Part shown: piece by piece, positions 1 to 7,072 of the stretch | Position numbering within the stretch: the stretch's first letter is position 1 | Layout of the letters: each line of letters opens with the position of its first letter | Assembly (NCBI GenBank): GCA_002361955.1 | Contig: DESK01000014.1 | Span: forward strand, 1-18,014 | DNA length: 18,014 nt | Direction of reading: 5' to 3' | Origin: Lachnospiraceae bacterium UBA3316 | GTDB lineage: Bacteria; Bacillota; Clostridia; Lachnospirales; Lachnospiraceae | Translations under genes and position numbers: made by a program | The notes under the pieces: model-generated | The model's database searches: none | What the model was told of the DNA's origin: nothing | What the model saw: only the letters and a program-made list of their open reading frames with translations

Positions 1-120
1 TGCCGTGAATAATCTGGGATAAATACATAGAATCCAAAATTTTTACAATAGAAAGAAAGGAAAAGCTTGTACTATAAGGACATAACGAAATTACAAACAG
101 AAAAGCTATAGGAGGTAATT
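1..120 (+). other. Leader of the corrinoid-protein gene
   Basis: AT-rich non-coding stretch. It ends in a good Shine-Dalgarno (GGAGG at 111-115, five bases before the ATG). No gene end, terminator or convincing -35/-10 pair is visible. TTGTAC at 67-72 with ATTACA at 90-95 has 17-bp spacing but a poor -10. The promoter may lie here or further upstream, outside the window. Confidence 0.4.
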
Positions 121-774
121 ATGGCAGAGGCAATTGTACAGGAAATATCGGAGTTTCTTCAGAAGGGACGCGCAAAGAATGTAAAGACACTTGTGACCCA
201 GGCGTTGGAAGCGGGAGTAGACGCCAAAGAAATTTTAAACGAGGGGCTTTTGGCCGGTATGATGATCATCGGAGGAAAGTTCAAGAACAATGAGGTGTTT
301 GTACCGGAGGTTCTGGTGGCGGCCAGGGCGATGAATGCGGGGATCTCGATTTTGGAGCCGAAGCTGATTGAAATCGGAAACGAGCCCATTGGCAGGGCCG
401 TGATCGGGACGGTGAAAGGTGATTTGCACGATATCGGCAAAAACCTTGTGGTGATGATGTTAAAGGGAGCAGGCTTTGAGATCCATGATCTGGGCGTCGA
501 TGTGGAGCCGGAGGTCTTTTTGGCTAAAGCCCAGGAGTTCGGGGCGGACGTCATCTGTATGTCGGCACTGCTGACGACGACGATGCCCAATATGAAGGAC
601 CTGATCGATCTGCTGAAGGAAAAAGGACTGCGTGATCAGTATATTGTCATGATTGGCGGCGCGCCGGTCAATGAAAGCTTTGCCCAGGAAATCGGCGCGG
701 ACTACTATACGCCGGATGCCGCTTCCGCAGCGGAGACAGCAAAACAAGCGGTTTTGGAGAAAAAGACATCCTGA
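121..774 (+). CDS. Methyl-corrinoid carrier protein (MtbC/MttC/MtmC-type)
   Basis: A 217-residue cobalamin-binding shuttle protein of the two-domain corrinoid family. Residues ~1-90 form the helical cap (B12-binding_2) and ~93-212 the Rossmann-type B12-binding domain. The signature D101-x-H103-x-x-G106 is intact (GDLHDIGKNL); in this family the His replaces dimethylbenzimidazole as lower cobalt ligand. The downstream cobalamin-loop motifs SALLTTTMP (~147) and GGAPV (~180) are also present. In known systems a substrate:corrinoid methyltransferase (MttB, MtaB or MtgB type) methylates Co(I) on this protein, and a second methyltransferase passes the methyl group to tetrahydrofolate or another acceptor. 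No partner methyltransferase is in the window, so the methyl donor (methylamine, quaternary amine, methanol or methoxyaromatic) cannot be named. Length is normal. The activator gene follows 27 bp later and supports the assignment. Confidence 0.92.
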   Translation: MAEAIVQEISEFLQKGRAKNVKTLVTQALEAGVDAKEILNEGLLAGMMIIGGKFKNNEVFVPEVLVAARAMNAGISILEPKLIEIGNEPIGRAVIGTVKGDLHDIGKNLVVMMLKGAGFEIHDLGVDVEPEVFLAKAQEFGADVICMSALLTTTMPNMKDLIDLLKEKGLRDQYIVMIGGAPVNESFAQEIGADYYTPDAASAAETAKQAVLEKKTS

Positions 775-801
775 TCACAGACTGACTGGGGGCTGGGAGC
801 A

Positions 802-2988
802 ATGGAACACGTAATAAAATTGGAAAATATTCCCGTGAGGGTTAAGAAAAACGATGTCTTGTGCCAGGTAGGCTGTTCGCAGGAAAGTCCCGTGTATGAA
901 GAGGTCGCTGCGGAATACGAGGCTCTGAAAACGGAAATGCTCGCCCTGTGCCGGCCCGTGGTACTGTTTCGCTTTGCCGGATTGGACGAATCGCTGGCGA
1001 CAGAGAAGTGGAAGGCCGGTACGCCTGTGGTTTACGCCCTATACAGCATCGGAGGCGAGATCAGCCGCTACAGTACGGCCGCGTTCGCGTCGGGGGACTA
1101 CTTAAAGGGAATGCTGAGCGACGCGATCGCCGACAGCTTGCTGTTCTCCCTGGAGGATGGGACAGCCTGCAGCTTAAAGGAGGCCTGCGCCCAGCGCCAG
1201 AAGGGCGTGGCTGGCAGGCTGGAAGCGCCGAACGACATCCCGATGGAGGCGCAGCGCGTGATACACCGGGAGACAGAGGCGAAGGCAAGCTGTGGGATTG
1301 GGATCACATCCGGTTTTATGTTTGACCCGGTAAAGAGCAGCGGGGTGGTTTATCTTCTGACAGACGACGAAGCCCTGTTTCTAAATCAGCATGACTGCGG
1401 AAGCTGCAGCCGGACGGACTGCCCGATGCGCCGGACGAAAAAGGAGCATCAGGTGACCGTAGAGGTCCTGCAAAAGGGCAAAAGCCGCAGCATAGCGCTT
1501 GGCCATGGGGAAAGCATTTTGGACGGACTGCGGGAAGGCGGGATGTTTGTGAGCGCTGTGTGCGGCGGCCGGGGAAGCTGCGGCAAATGCGGGATCCGCC
1601 TGGTAAAGGGAGTTCTGCCGGTGACAGAGGAGGATCGGAAGACGTTTTCAGAGGATGAGCTGGAGCAGGGCTTCCGGCTGTCATGCAGGGCGTTCCCGCA
1701 GACGGATGTGACGGTGGAAACCTCCTTTGACGGGGAAGAGACGTTTGCCGTCCTCGGAAGCCGGCCGGATACGCAGCAGGCGCAAAAAGCGGATCAGTAC
1801 GGGATTGCCATAGATATCGGCACCACGACGCTGGCTTTTTCGCTGGTGGATATGAAAACAGGGGTAGCCCTTCGCTCTTATGCGGCGGTGAACCTGCAGA
1901 GGGTTTATGGGGCGGACGTCATTTCACGTATCAAGGCTTCCTGTGAAGGGGAGACTGAGGCTTTAAAAGAAAGCATAAGAAAGCAGCTTGCCAGGGGAAT
2001 CCTGGAATTGGCAGAAGGCATAACGGAAAAGGAGCTTGTGGGCGTCACGGCGGCCGGAAATACCACGATGGTTCATCTCCTGATGGGATACGGCTGCGAG
2101 AGCCTGGGCGTTTATCCCTTTACGCCCGTAACCACAGAGAGGCTTTCCTGCGGCTGCCGCCAGCTTTTGGGCGAAGGCCTGCCGGATGTGCCCTTTACCG
2201 TGCTGCCGGGTATTTCCACCTTTGTGGGGGCGGATATTGTGGCAGGGATGCTGGAGTGTGGGTTTGACCAAAAGGAGGAGCTCTCGCTGCTGATCGATCT
2301 GGGGACAAACGGAGAGATGGCCCTGGGAAACCGGGAGAGGATTCTCGTCACCTCCACGGCGGCCGGGCCGGCCTTTGAGGGAGGAAATATCCGCTGGGGA
2401 ACCGGGAGTGTCGAGGGAGCCATATGCGGCGTGCGGATCCTGGAGAACCGGGCCCAAGTGGAGACCATCGGAGGAAAGCCGCCGGTGGGAATTTGCGGGA
2501 CAGGCGTCCTGGAAACGGCCGCGGAGCTGGTGCGGACAGGTCTGGTGGACGAGACGGGGAGGCTTGACGAGGCCTTTCTGGAAGAAGGCTTCCCGTTGGC
2601 GGAAGCGGCGGACGGACGGCGCGTCTGCTTTACACAGCAGGATGTGCGGGAAATCCAGCTGGCGAAGGCCGCGGTGCGGGCCGGGATGGAAACCCTCCTG
2701 CTGCGCTATGGAGCTGCCAGGGAGGATGTGGCGCACATTTATCTGGCCGGAGGCTTTGGCGTTTCTTTAGACGTTCCTTCCGCCATCACGATCGGGCTTT
2801 TGCCGGAAGAGTTTTCCGGAAAAATAGAGCCGGTGGGGAACAGCTCTTTAAGGGGCGCGGCGCGGTTTCTGACGGAAGCGCCTGCGGCGGACAGAGCGGA
2901 AAGAATCAAAAGGGCGGCGGAGGAAATCGGATTGTCCGCGGACCTGGATTTTAATCAGATATATATCGAACAGATCATGTTTGAGTGA
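802..2988 (+). CDS. Reductive activator of corrinoid proteins (RACo-like) with MetH-activation-like N-terminus
   Basis: A 728-residue cytoplasmic protein that should use ATP to restore Co(II) to Co(I) in inactivated corrinoid protein, most likely the one encoded just upstream. Residues ~1-212 resemble the small MetH-activation-like proteins: a G-x2-YL-x2-ML-x-DAIAD-type helix (~98-112), an R-x3-P-x-DIP-x3-Q stretch (139-151), an M-x-DP-x-KS stretch (173-179) and a terminal Cys cluster C199-x2-C202-x4-C207. Residues ~217-310 are a plant-type [2Fe-2S] ferredoxin with C254, C260, C263 and C295. Residues ~333-728 are the ASKHA ATPase (DUF4445/RACo type), with phosphate loop IDIGTTT (~338) and LIDLGTNGE further on. 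It is longer than the roughly 600-650 residues usual for RACo because of the N-terminal domain. The ribosome site before the ATG (GGGAG, ~795-799) is modest. RACo function is secure at family level; the role of the N-terminal domain is inferred. Confidence 0.88.
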   Translation: MEHVIKLENIPVRVKKNDVLCQVGCSQESPVYEEVAAEYEALKTEMLALCRPVVLFRFAGLDESLATEKWKAGTPVVYALYSIGGEISRYSTAAFASGDYLKGMLSDAIADSLLFSLEDGTACSLKEACAQRQKGVAGRLEAPNDIPMEAQRVIHRETEAKASCGIGITSGFMFDPVKSSGVVYLLTDDEALFLNQHDCGSCSRTDCPMRRTKKEHQVTVEVLQKGKSRSIALGHGESILDGLREGGMFVSAVCGGRGSCGKCGIRLVKGVLPVTEEDRKTFSEDELEQGFRLSCRAFPQTDVTVETSFDGEETFAVLGSRPDTQQAQKADQYGIAIDIGTTTLAFSLVDMKTGVALRSYAAVNLQRVYGADVISRIKASCEGETEALKESIRKQLARGILELAEGITEKELVGVTAAGNTTMVHLLMGYGCESLGVYPFTPVTTERLSCGCRQLLGEGLPDVPFTVLPGISTFVGADIVAGMLECGFDQKEELSLLIDLGTNGEMALGNRERILVTSTAAGPAFEGGNIRWGTGSVEGAICGVRILENRAQVETIGGKPPVGICGTGVLETAAELVRTGLVDETGRLDEAFLEEGFPLAEAADGRRVCFTQQDVREIQLAKAAVRAGMETLLLRYGAAREDVAHIYLAGGFGVSLDVPSAITIGLLPEEFSGKIEPVGNSSLRGAARFLTEAPAADRAERIKRAAEEIGLSADLDFNQIYIEQIMFE

Positions 2989-3016
2989 CCAAATCAGATA
3001 AGAGAAGGCTTCTCAT

Positions 3017-3035
3017 TGCCGGAGGGATTCCGGCA
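3017..3035 (+). other. Short hairpin after the RACo gene
   Basis: Perfect 7-bp stem TGCCGGA/TCCGGCA (3017-3023 with 3029-3035) and a 5-nt loop, 29 bp past the stop of the activator gene. A smaller palindrome GAGAAGGCTTCTC lies just before it (3002-3014). No T-run follows, so it may be a weak terminator or an RNA 3'-end stabiliser rather than a standard intrinsic terminator. Confidence 0.35.
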
Positions 3036-3064
3036 GTGGGAGGCCTATATTAATATCTTTAATC

Positions 3065-3109
3065 GCTAAGCAAATATTAAAATCACCATCTAAATAGCTA
3101 AAAAATATT
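3065..3109 (+). repeat. Imperfect direct repeat over the -35 of the SGNH gene
   Basis: GCTAA-N2-AAATATT at 3065-3078 recurs as GCTAA-N1-AAATATT at 3097-3109, 32 bp apart (about three helical turns). The second copy runs into the -35 hexamer. It could be a paired regulator site or simply AT-rich UP-element sequence. Confidence 0.3.
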
Positions 3110-3136
3110 GCATAGGCCGGAGGACATCTATATAAT
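3108..3136 (+). promoter_or_regulatory. Sigma-A-type promoter for the large SGNH protein
   Basis: -35 TTGCAT (3108-3113), exactly 17 bp, then a consensus -10 TATAAT (3131-3136). A-rich sequence upstream could act as an UP element. The predicted start near 3143 gives a leader of about 68 nt. The location, just after the activator operon and before a gene with a strong ribosome site, fits well. Confidence 0.8.
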
Positions 3137-3167
3137 ATGATTCAGACAACATGTGAAAAGTTATGTG

Positions 3168-3188
3168 TTTTGTGCAGGCTGCACAAAA
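3168..3188 (+). promoter_or_regulatory. Perfect 10-1-10 inverted repeat in the leader
   Basis: TTTTGTGCAG, one G, then CTGCACAAAA: a 21-bp perfect palindrome lying between the predicted transcription start (~3143) and the ribosome site (3198). As DNA it has the shape of a dimeric repressor operator; as RNA it would fold as a 9-bp hairpin with a 3-nt loop. It is not followed by a T-run, so it is not a terminator. Confidence 0.55.
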
Positions 3189-3197
3189 ATACAGATC

Positions 3198-3205
3198 AAG
3201 GAGGG
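3198..3205 (+). promoter_or_regulatory. Ribosome binding site fixing the start at 3211
   Basis: AAGGAGGG with 5-nt spacing to ATG 3211. An in-frame ATG at 3163 lies upstream of this site and would place charged residues before the signal peptide, so 3211 is the better start. Confidence 0.85.
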
Positions 3206-3210
3206 ATTCT

Positions 3211-6200
3211 ATGAAAAAAGGTGTTTTTCAAAGGTTTTGCAAATGCGGCCTTGGCTTTGCGTTATCCGCGGCCATGGCAGTGACGGCGGTTCCGTTTCCC
3301 GGGGTTCTGGCGGCCGGGGAGTATGTTCTTGCCGATGAGATGGCCAGGGCCGGGAAGTCGTCGATTCTGGTAGAGATGGAACGGGGCCTTGTGGCGGATT
3401 TTACCGGGACAACTTTCAATGGAGACAATGCCGTGACGGTCACACAGGACATGAATCTGTTTCAGGATAATTTCCGGGCGGCAAATGCGATCAAGATATC
3501 GGTAAAATTCAAGCTGGCGTCGGATGCGGCGGAGTTTACGGGCCTCATTGATATCCTGAACAGCAAGAATAATAAAGAGTCCCTGTCGCTGATCGTCAAC
3601 AAAAACGGCAGGGTGTATCTGATGACGGGTTCCTATGCGAACGGGTCGAATGTGGCCCATACCTTCAGCAGTGTGGCGGATGGCAAGTTCCACGCGCTGG
3701 ACGTGACAGTGACAAAGGACAATGTCACCTTTGAGCTGGACGGCGCAAAGAGCGTGGTGGAGGTACGGAATGAGCAGGGACGCCCCACGAAGGACTTTTT
3801 AACGGCCCTTTTCGGGGGAACGGCAAGCGGTTTTACGGACTGGAGAGGAAACGTGGACGCCGTGACAGTTGGCGGCTTCCATAAGAATACGTATCAGAAC
3901 AGCGCTGAATGGAAGGGATTAAAGGGCGAGATCCAGCAGGTTTCCGTGGGGAAATGCGTGCTGTCCGTTCCCACCGGAGACGCGTTTTATGACGCCATGT
4001 TTGGCGTGGAGGTCAATGACAACAGCTGGCTGTTTGGCGGCGGGGCAGAGACCCAGGGCAGGTTTGCCGAGATCGGGGGGCTCCGCAATTATATCGGCCA
4101 TTTTGAGGAGTATGTCAGGAGCACGAAGGCCACCAGCAACACCACCGGGCGGCAGCGCTGTACAGTGAACGCAGGCATCGCCGGACGGGACGCCGCAGGC
4201 TTCGCCGAAGCTCTTCCCGGATTGATTGAGCGGTCAAGGCCGAAGGCGGTGGCTTATCTCGTTGGCCCTGAGGATTATGCCGCAGGGGCGGACGGGATCG
4301 GGACATTTAAAGAAAGCGTGCGCTCTATTTTAAATGAGGCCCTTGCCATGAAAGAAAACAAGGGCTGCGCGGTGCTGCAGCTTCCCCATGCCGTAAAAGA
4401 CCAGGCGGCGGCCGCAAATGCTGCCCTTTACGCGAAGGCGGCAAAGGAGGTTTATCAGCAGGTGGCCGGGGAAGACTCTTCAAAGGCGGAACGCATGGTC
4501 ATGGTGGATCATCTGTCCCAGACAGACAACGATGATTTTAAGAACCATAAGCTGACGGAGGAGGGACTGCTGAACGCGGAGGGCCAGTATGAGATCGCGA
4601 AGCAGCTGAGCCAGGCGACCTATGGCTCCCTGGACGGTTTCCCGGCGATATCAGGAAACTGGATTGTACAGGAACAGCCGGAGACGTACCTTACGGCTAT
4701 GCCGGAAGTGACGGCCTATGGGAACCTGTTAGGCGTCACCATGCCGGAAGCCCAGGCAGACGCAGAGTGGAAGTATGTGCTAACAGTGGACGGAACGGAC
4801 ATTACCGGGACGGCTTCGGGGAGCTCCTTTGTGATTCCTTCCCTTTCGGCAGGCGCGGCGTACCGTCTCGTTGTCCGGACGAAGGATGAAAGGACACAGT
4901 ACGCTCCTGTGGAAGGCAGGCTGACAGACGGGGAGAAGGGGACGGCTCCCCAGGCAAAAGGAGAGATCCAAAAGGAGATCCGGGCGAAGGTGGAGGATAA
5001 GAGCAAGCCCCTGACCTGGGTGTTTATGGGAGACTCCATCACCCACAGCGCTGTGCATACCCACGGCTATGACGGCATTGCCCAGTTATTTGAAAAATAC
5101 GTCAAAGAGGATCTGGGCAGGACGGAAGACATCGTGGTCAATACAGCGGTATCCGGCGGCACCGTTCCGAACAGCATGGATTATATTGAGGAGCGGATGA
5201 GCAAATATAAGCCGGACATTGTCTCTGTGATGCTCGGGACAAACGACGCCAGAAACAGGGACGGCAGAAACGAGAAGGCAAATTTTAAAGAAAATTTAAA
5301 GGGCCTGGCCGCGAAGATCCGTGAGGTCAACCCGGAGGCGATCATTATTTTCCGAAGCCCCACCCAGGGAGTCGGGAACTGGGTACTGGATCCTGTCATG
5401 ATCACGGCGATGAAGGAGGCGGCCGAAGAGGCAGGGAACATCTTATACATTGACCAGTATGAGGAATGGAAGGAAGCCTTTGCTGCATACCCCTATCTGA
5501 GCAAGAGCGACTATTATCTGGGAGATAACGCGGTGCATCCCGGGGCGGAAGGCCATGTGTGGATGACGGAGAAGTTTATCCGGGAGTGCGGGCTGGACAT
5601 GAACACGAAAATCGCGGATTTTTCCTATGTGCTGCCTTATGCGGCGGAGACCGGCGAGGCAGTGCCGGAGCTGGTGATCGGCGAAGAGGGAGACAGCGTG
5701 ACGGTCAGCAGGACGGCGCTGCAGAAGCAGTTTACCGGCGGGAACATCGGAGATGTGAAGCTTGTGCTGACGGACGAGGCAGGCAGGATCTACGAAAAGC
5801 AGGGAACCCTCAGTGACGATACGGTGACGGTGGACGGTCTGCCGGGCGGTATCTATACAGGGACGGCCGTCCTCAACATCAAGGGGAACACGGCAAGGAA
5901 GGTTACGCTGGCGGAACAGGAGCTTGTGCTGGAGCAGGCGGGAGAGATGAACCGGGAAGAAGTTTGGCAGGCCGCAGAATTGATTCTGGCAATCGGGACT
6001 GTGGACGCCGGGGAGGCCTGCGGGGCAAGGATCCAGGCGGCCCAGGCGGCCTACAGAAAACTAACCCAGGGGCAGAAGGAAAGCTTCTCCCAGTCCCTGA
6101 AGGATCAGCTGGAGAACGCAAAGACCCGTTACCAGAAGCTTCGTCAGGAGGAGACGGACAGGAAGGCAGCCGACGGGGCTGTGGCTCTGATCAACAAAAT

Positions 6201-6882
6201 CGGAGAAGTGCATTTTGACAGCGCAAGCAAGGCTAAGATCGAGGAAGCTGAGGCGGCGTACGGAAGGCTGACAGAGGCCCAGAAGGCATTGGTCGACGGG
6301 GCTGCCGTAAGGAAGCTGACAGAGGCGAGAAAGAGATATGACAGCCTGGAACAGGCGGACAGGGATCAGGGCGCGAACAGGCAGGAGGAAGTGAAGGCTT
6401 TCACGGCCGGAAATTACAAGTATCAGGTGACGGACGCTTCCGCACGTACCGTGGAAGTGACGGGCTCTGTCAAGAAGAAGGCAGCGATCGCCATCCCGGG
6501 GGAAGTGACCTTCGGAGGCAAAACCTATACCGTTACATCCATTGGAACCGGCGCGTTTAAAAATGACAAAAAAGTCACGAAGCTCACCGTTGGAAAGAAC
6601 GTGCAGACCATCGGCAGCGGGGCCTTTTCCGGCTGCGCAAAGCTTAAGACAGCCTCCCTCAACAGCGCGAAGCTTACGGTGATCGGGAAGAAGGCGTTTT
6701 TCAACTGCAAAGCCTTAAAGAAGCTGACGATCAAGAGCAAGAAGTTAAAGAGCGCAGGCAGCAGCGCGTTCAAGGGCATCTATAAAAAGGCAGTGATCAA
6801 GGTTCCGGCGTCAAAGGTAAAGGCGTATAAGAAGCTCCTGAACAAGAAGGGGCAGAGTAAGACTGTGAAGATCACAAAATAG
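3211..6882 (+). CDS. Secreted multidomain SGNH/GDSL hydrolase with BspA-type repeats
   Basis: A 1223-residue exported protein. Domains in order: signal peptide (~1-35, cleavage near VLAA); a concanavalin/sialidase-N-terminal-like beta domain (~50-240); a degenerate SGNH domain (~250-475); an Ig/Fn3-like domain (~490-580); an intact SGNH hydrolase (~600-805) with GDSIT (Ser609), GTND (Asn678) and DNAVHP (His776); another beta domain (~820-910); two helical repeats with a Y-x-x-LT-x-x-Q core (~913-1050); and BspA-like leucine-rich repeats (~1067-1223) ending in a lysine-rich tail. No LPXTG motif or C-terminal membrane anchor is present. SGNH domains usually cleave ester bonds, for example acetyl groups on glycans, so carbohydrate O-deacetylation at the surface is a reasonable guess but is not shown. 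It has its own promoter and terminator, so it is probably monocistronic. The adjacent secreted dockerin protein may act with it. Confidence 0.85.
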   Translation: MKKGVFQRFCKCGLGFALSAAMAVTAVPFPGVLAAGEYVLADEMARAGKSSILVEMERGLVADFTGTTFNGDNAVTVTQDMNLFQDNFRAANAIKISVKFKLASDAAEFTGLIDILNSKNNKESLSLIVNKNGRVYLMTGSYANGSNVAHTFSSVADGKFHALDVTVTKDNVTFELDGAKSVVEVRNEQGRPTKDFLTALFGGTASGFTDWRGNVDAVTVGGFHKNTYQNSAEWKGLKGEIQQVSVGKCVLSVPTGDAFYDAMFGVEVNDNSWLFGGGAETQGRFAEIGGLRNYIGHFEEYVRSTKATSNTTGRQRCTVNAGIAGRDAAGFAEALPGLIERSRPKAVAYLVGPEDYAAGADGIGTFKESVRSILNEALAMKENKGCAVLQLPHAVKDQAAAANAALYAKAAKEVYQQVAGEDSSKAERMVMVDHLSQTDNDDFKNHKLTEEGLLNAEGQYEIAKQLSQATYGSLDGFPAISGNWIVQEQPETYLTAMPEVTAYGNLLGVTMPEAQADAEWKYVLTVDGTDITGTASGSSFVIPSLSAGAAYRLVVRTKDERTQYAPVEGRLTDGEKGTAPQAKGEIQKEIRAKVEDKSKPLTWVFMGDSITHSAVHTHGYDGIAQLFEKYVKEDLGRTEDIVVNTAVSGGTVPNSMDYIEERMSKYKPDIVSVMLGTNDARNRDGRNEKANFKENLKGLAAKIREVNPEAIIIFRSPTQGVGNWVLDPVMITAMKEAAEEAGNILYIDQYEEWKEAFAAYPYLSKSDYYLGDNAVHPGAEGHVWMTEKFIRECGLDMNTKIADFSYVLPYAAETGEAVPELVIGEEGDSVTVSRTALQKQFTGGNIGDVKLVLTDEAGRIYEKQGTLSDDTVTVDGLPGGIYTGTAVLNIKGNTARKVTLAEQELVLEQAGEMNREEVWQAAELILAIGTVDAGEACGARIQAAQAAYRKLTQGQKESFSQSLKDQLENAKTRYQKLRQEETDRKAADGAVALINKIGEVHFDSASKAKIEEAEAAYGRLTEAQKALVDGAAVRKLTEARKRYDSLEQADRDQGANRQEEVKAFTAGNYKYQVTDASARTVEVTGSVKKKAAIAIPGEVTFGGKTYTVTSIGTGAFKNDKKVTKLTVGKNVQTIGSGAFSGCAKLKTASLNSAKLTVIGKKAFFNCKALKKLTIKSKKLKSAGSSAFKGIYKKAVIKVPASKVKAYKKLLNKKGQSKTVKITK

Positions 6883-6894
6883 AAAATAGAAAGC

Positions 6895-6920
6895 AGAGCC
6901 GCGAAAGCGGCTCTCTTTTT
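6895..6920 (+). terminator. Intrinsic terminator of the large SGNH gene
   Basis: Perfect 8-bp stem AGAGCCGC/GCGGCTCT closed by a GAAA tetraloop, followed by CTTTTT. It begins 13 bp after the stop codon and should separate this gene from the dockerin gene. Confidence 0.95.
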
Positions 6921-6932
6921 GTCAAGAGGTAA

Positions 6933-6964
6933 AAAAAGTCCATAAGAAGAAGTAGAAAAAGTCC
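6933..6964 (+). repeat. Direct repeat AAAAAGTCC upstream of the dockerin gene
   Basis: AAAAAGTCC at 6933-6941 and again at 6956-6964, 23 bp start to start, each followed by a TAA-rich trinucleotide context (CATAAG, TTAAAG). The second copy ends at the presumed -35 region. The layout resembles paired half-sites for an activator. Regulator unknown. Confidence 0.35.
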
Positions 6965-6994
6965 TTAAAGATTAATGAAGGATACAGTTATAAT
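6965..6994 (+). promoter_or_regulatory. Probable promoter of the dockerin gene
   Basis: Consensus -10 TATAAT at 6989-6994. The best -35 is TTAAAG at 6965-6970 with an 18-bp spacer, a poor match. The weak -35 next to a direct repeat suggests activator dependence. The predicted start near 7001 gives a leader of about 72 nt. Confidence 0.55.
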
Positions 6995-7060
6995 TTATAT
7001 GGGCCCAGTGTTGTATCGGATGGCTTGCGGGATCTTACAGGCACTGGAGAAAAGTACGAG

Positions 7061-7066
7061 AGGAGA
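7061..7066 (+). promoter_or_regulatory. Ribosome binding site fixing the start at 7073
   Basis: AGGAGA with 6-nt spacing to ATG 7073. An upstream in-frame TTG at 7025 lacks such a site and would bury the signal peptide, so it was not used. Confidence 0.75.
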
Positions 7067-7072
7067 AAAGAG

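Noticed and set aside
3017..3035. Hairpin after the activator gene as an intrinsic terminator
   Set aside because: The stem is good but no T-run follows; kept only as a hairpin of unknown role.
3163..3210. Upstream in-frame start for the large SGNH protein
   Set aside because: No ribosome site before it, it falls across the palindrome, and it would spoil the signal peptide beginning at 3211.
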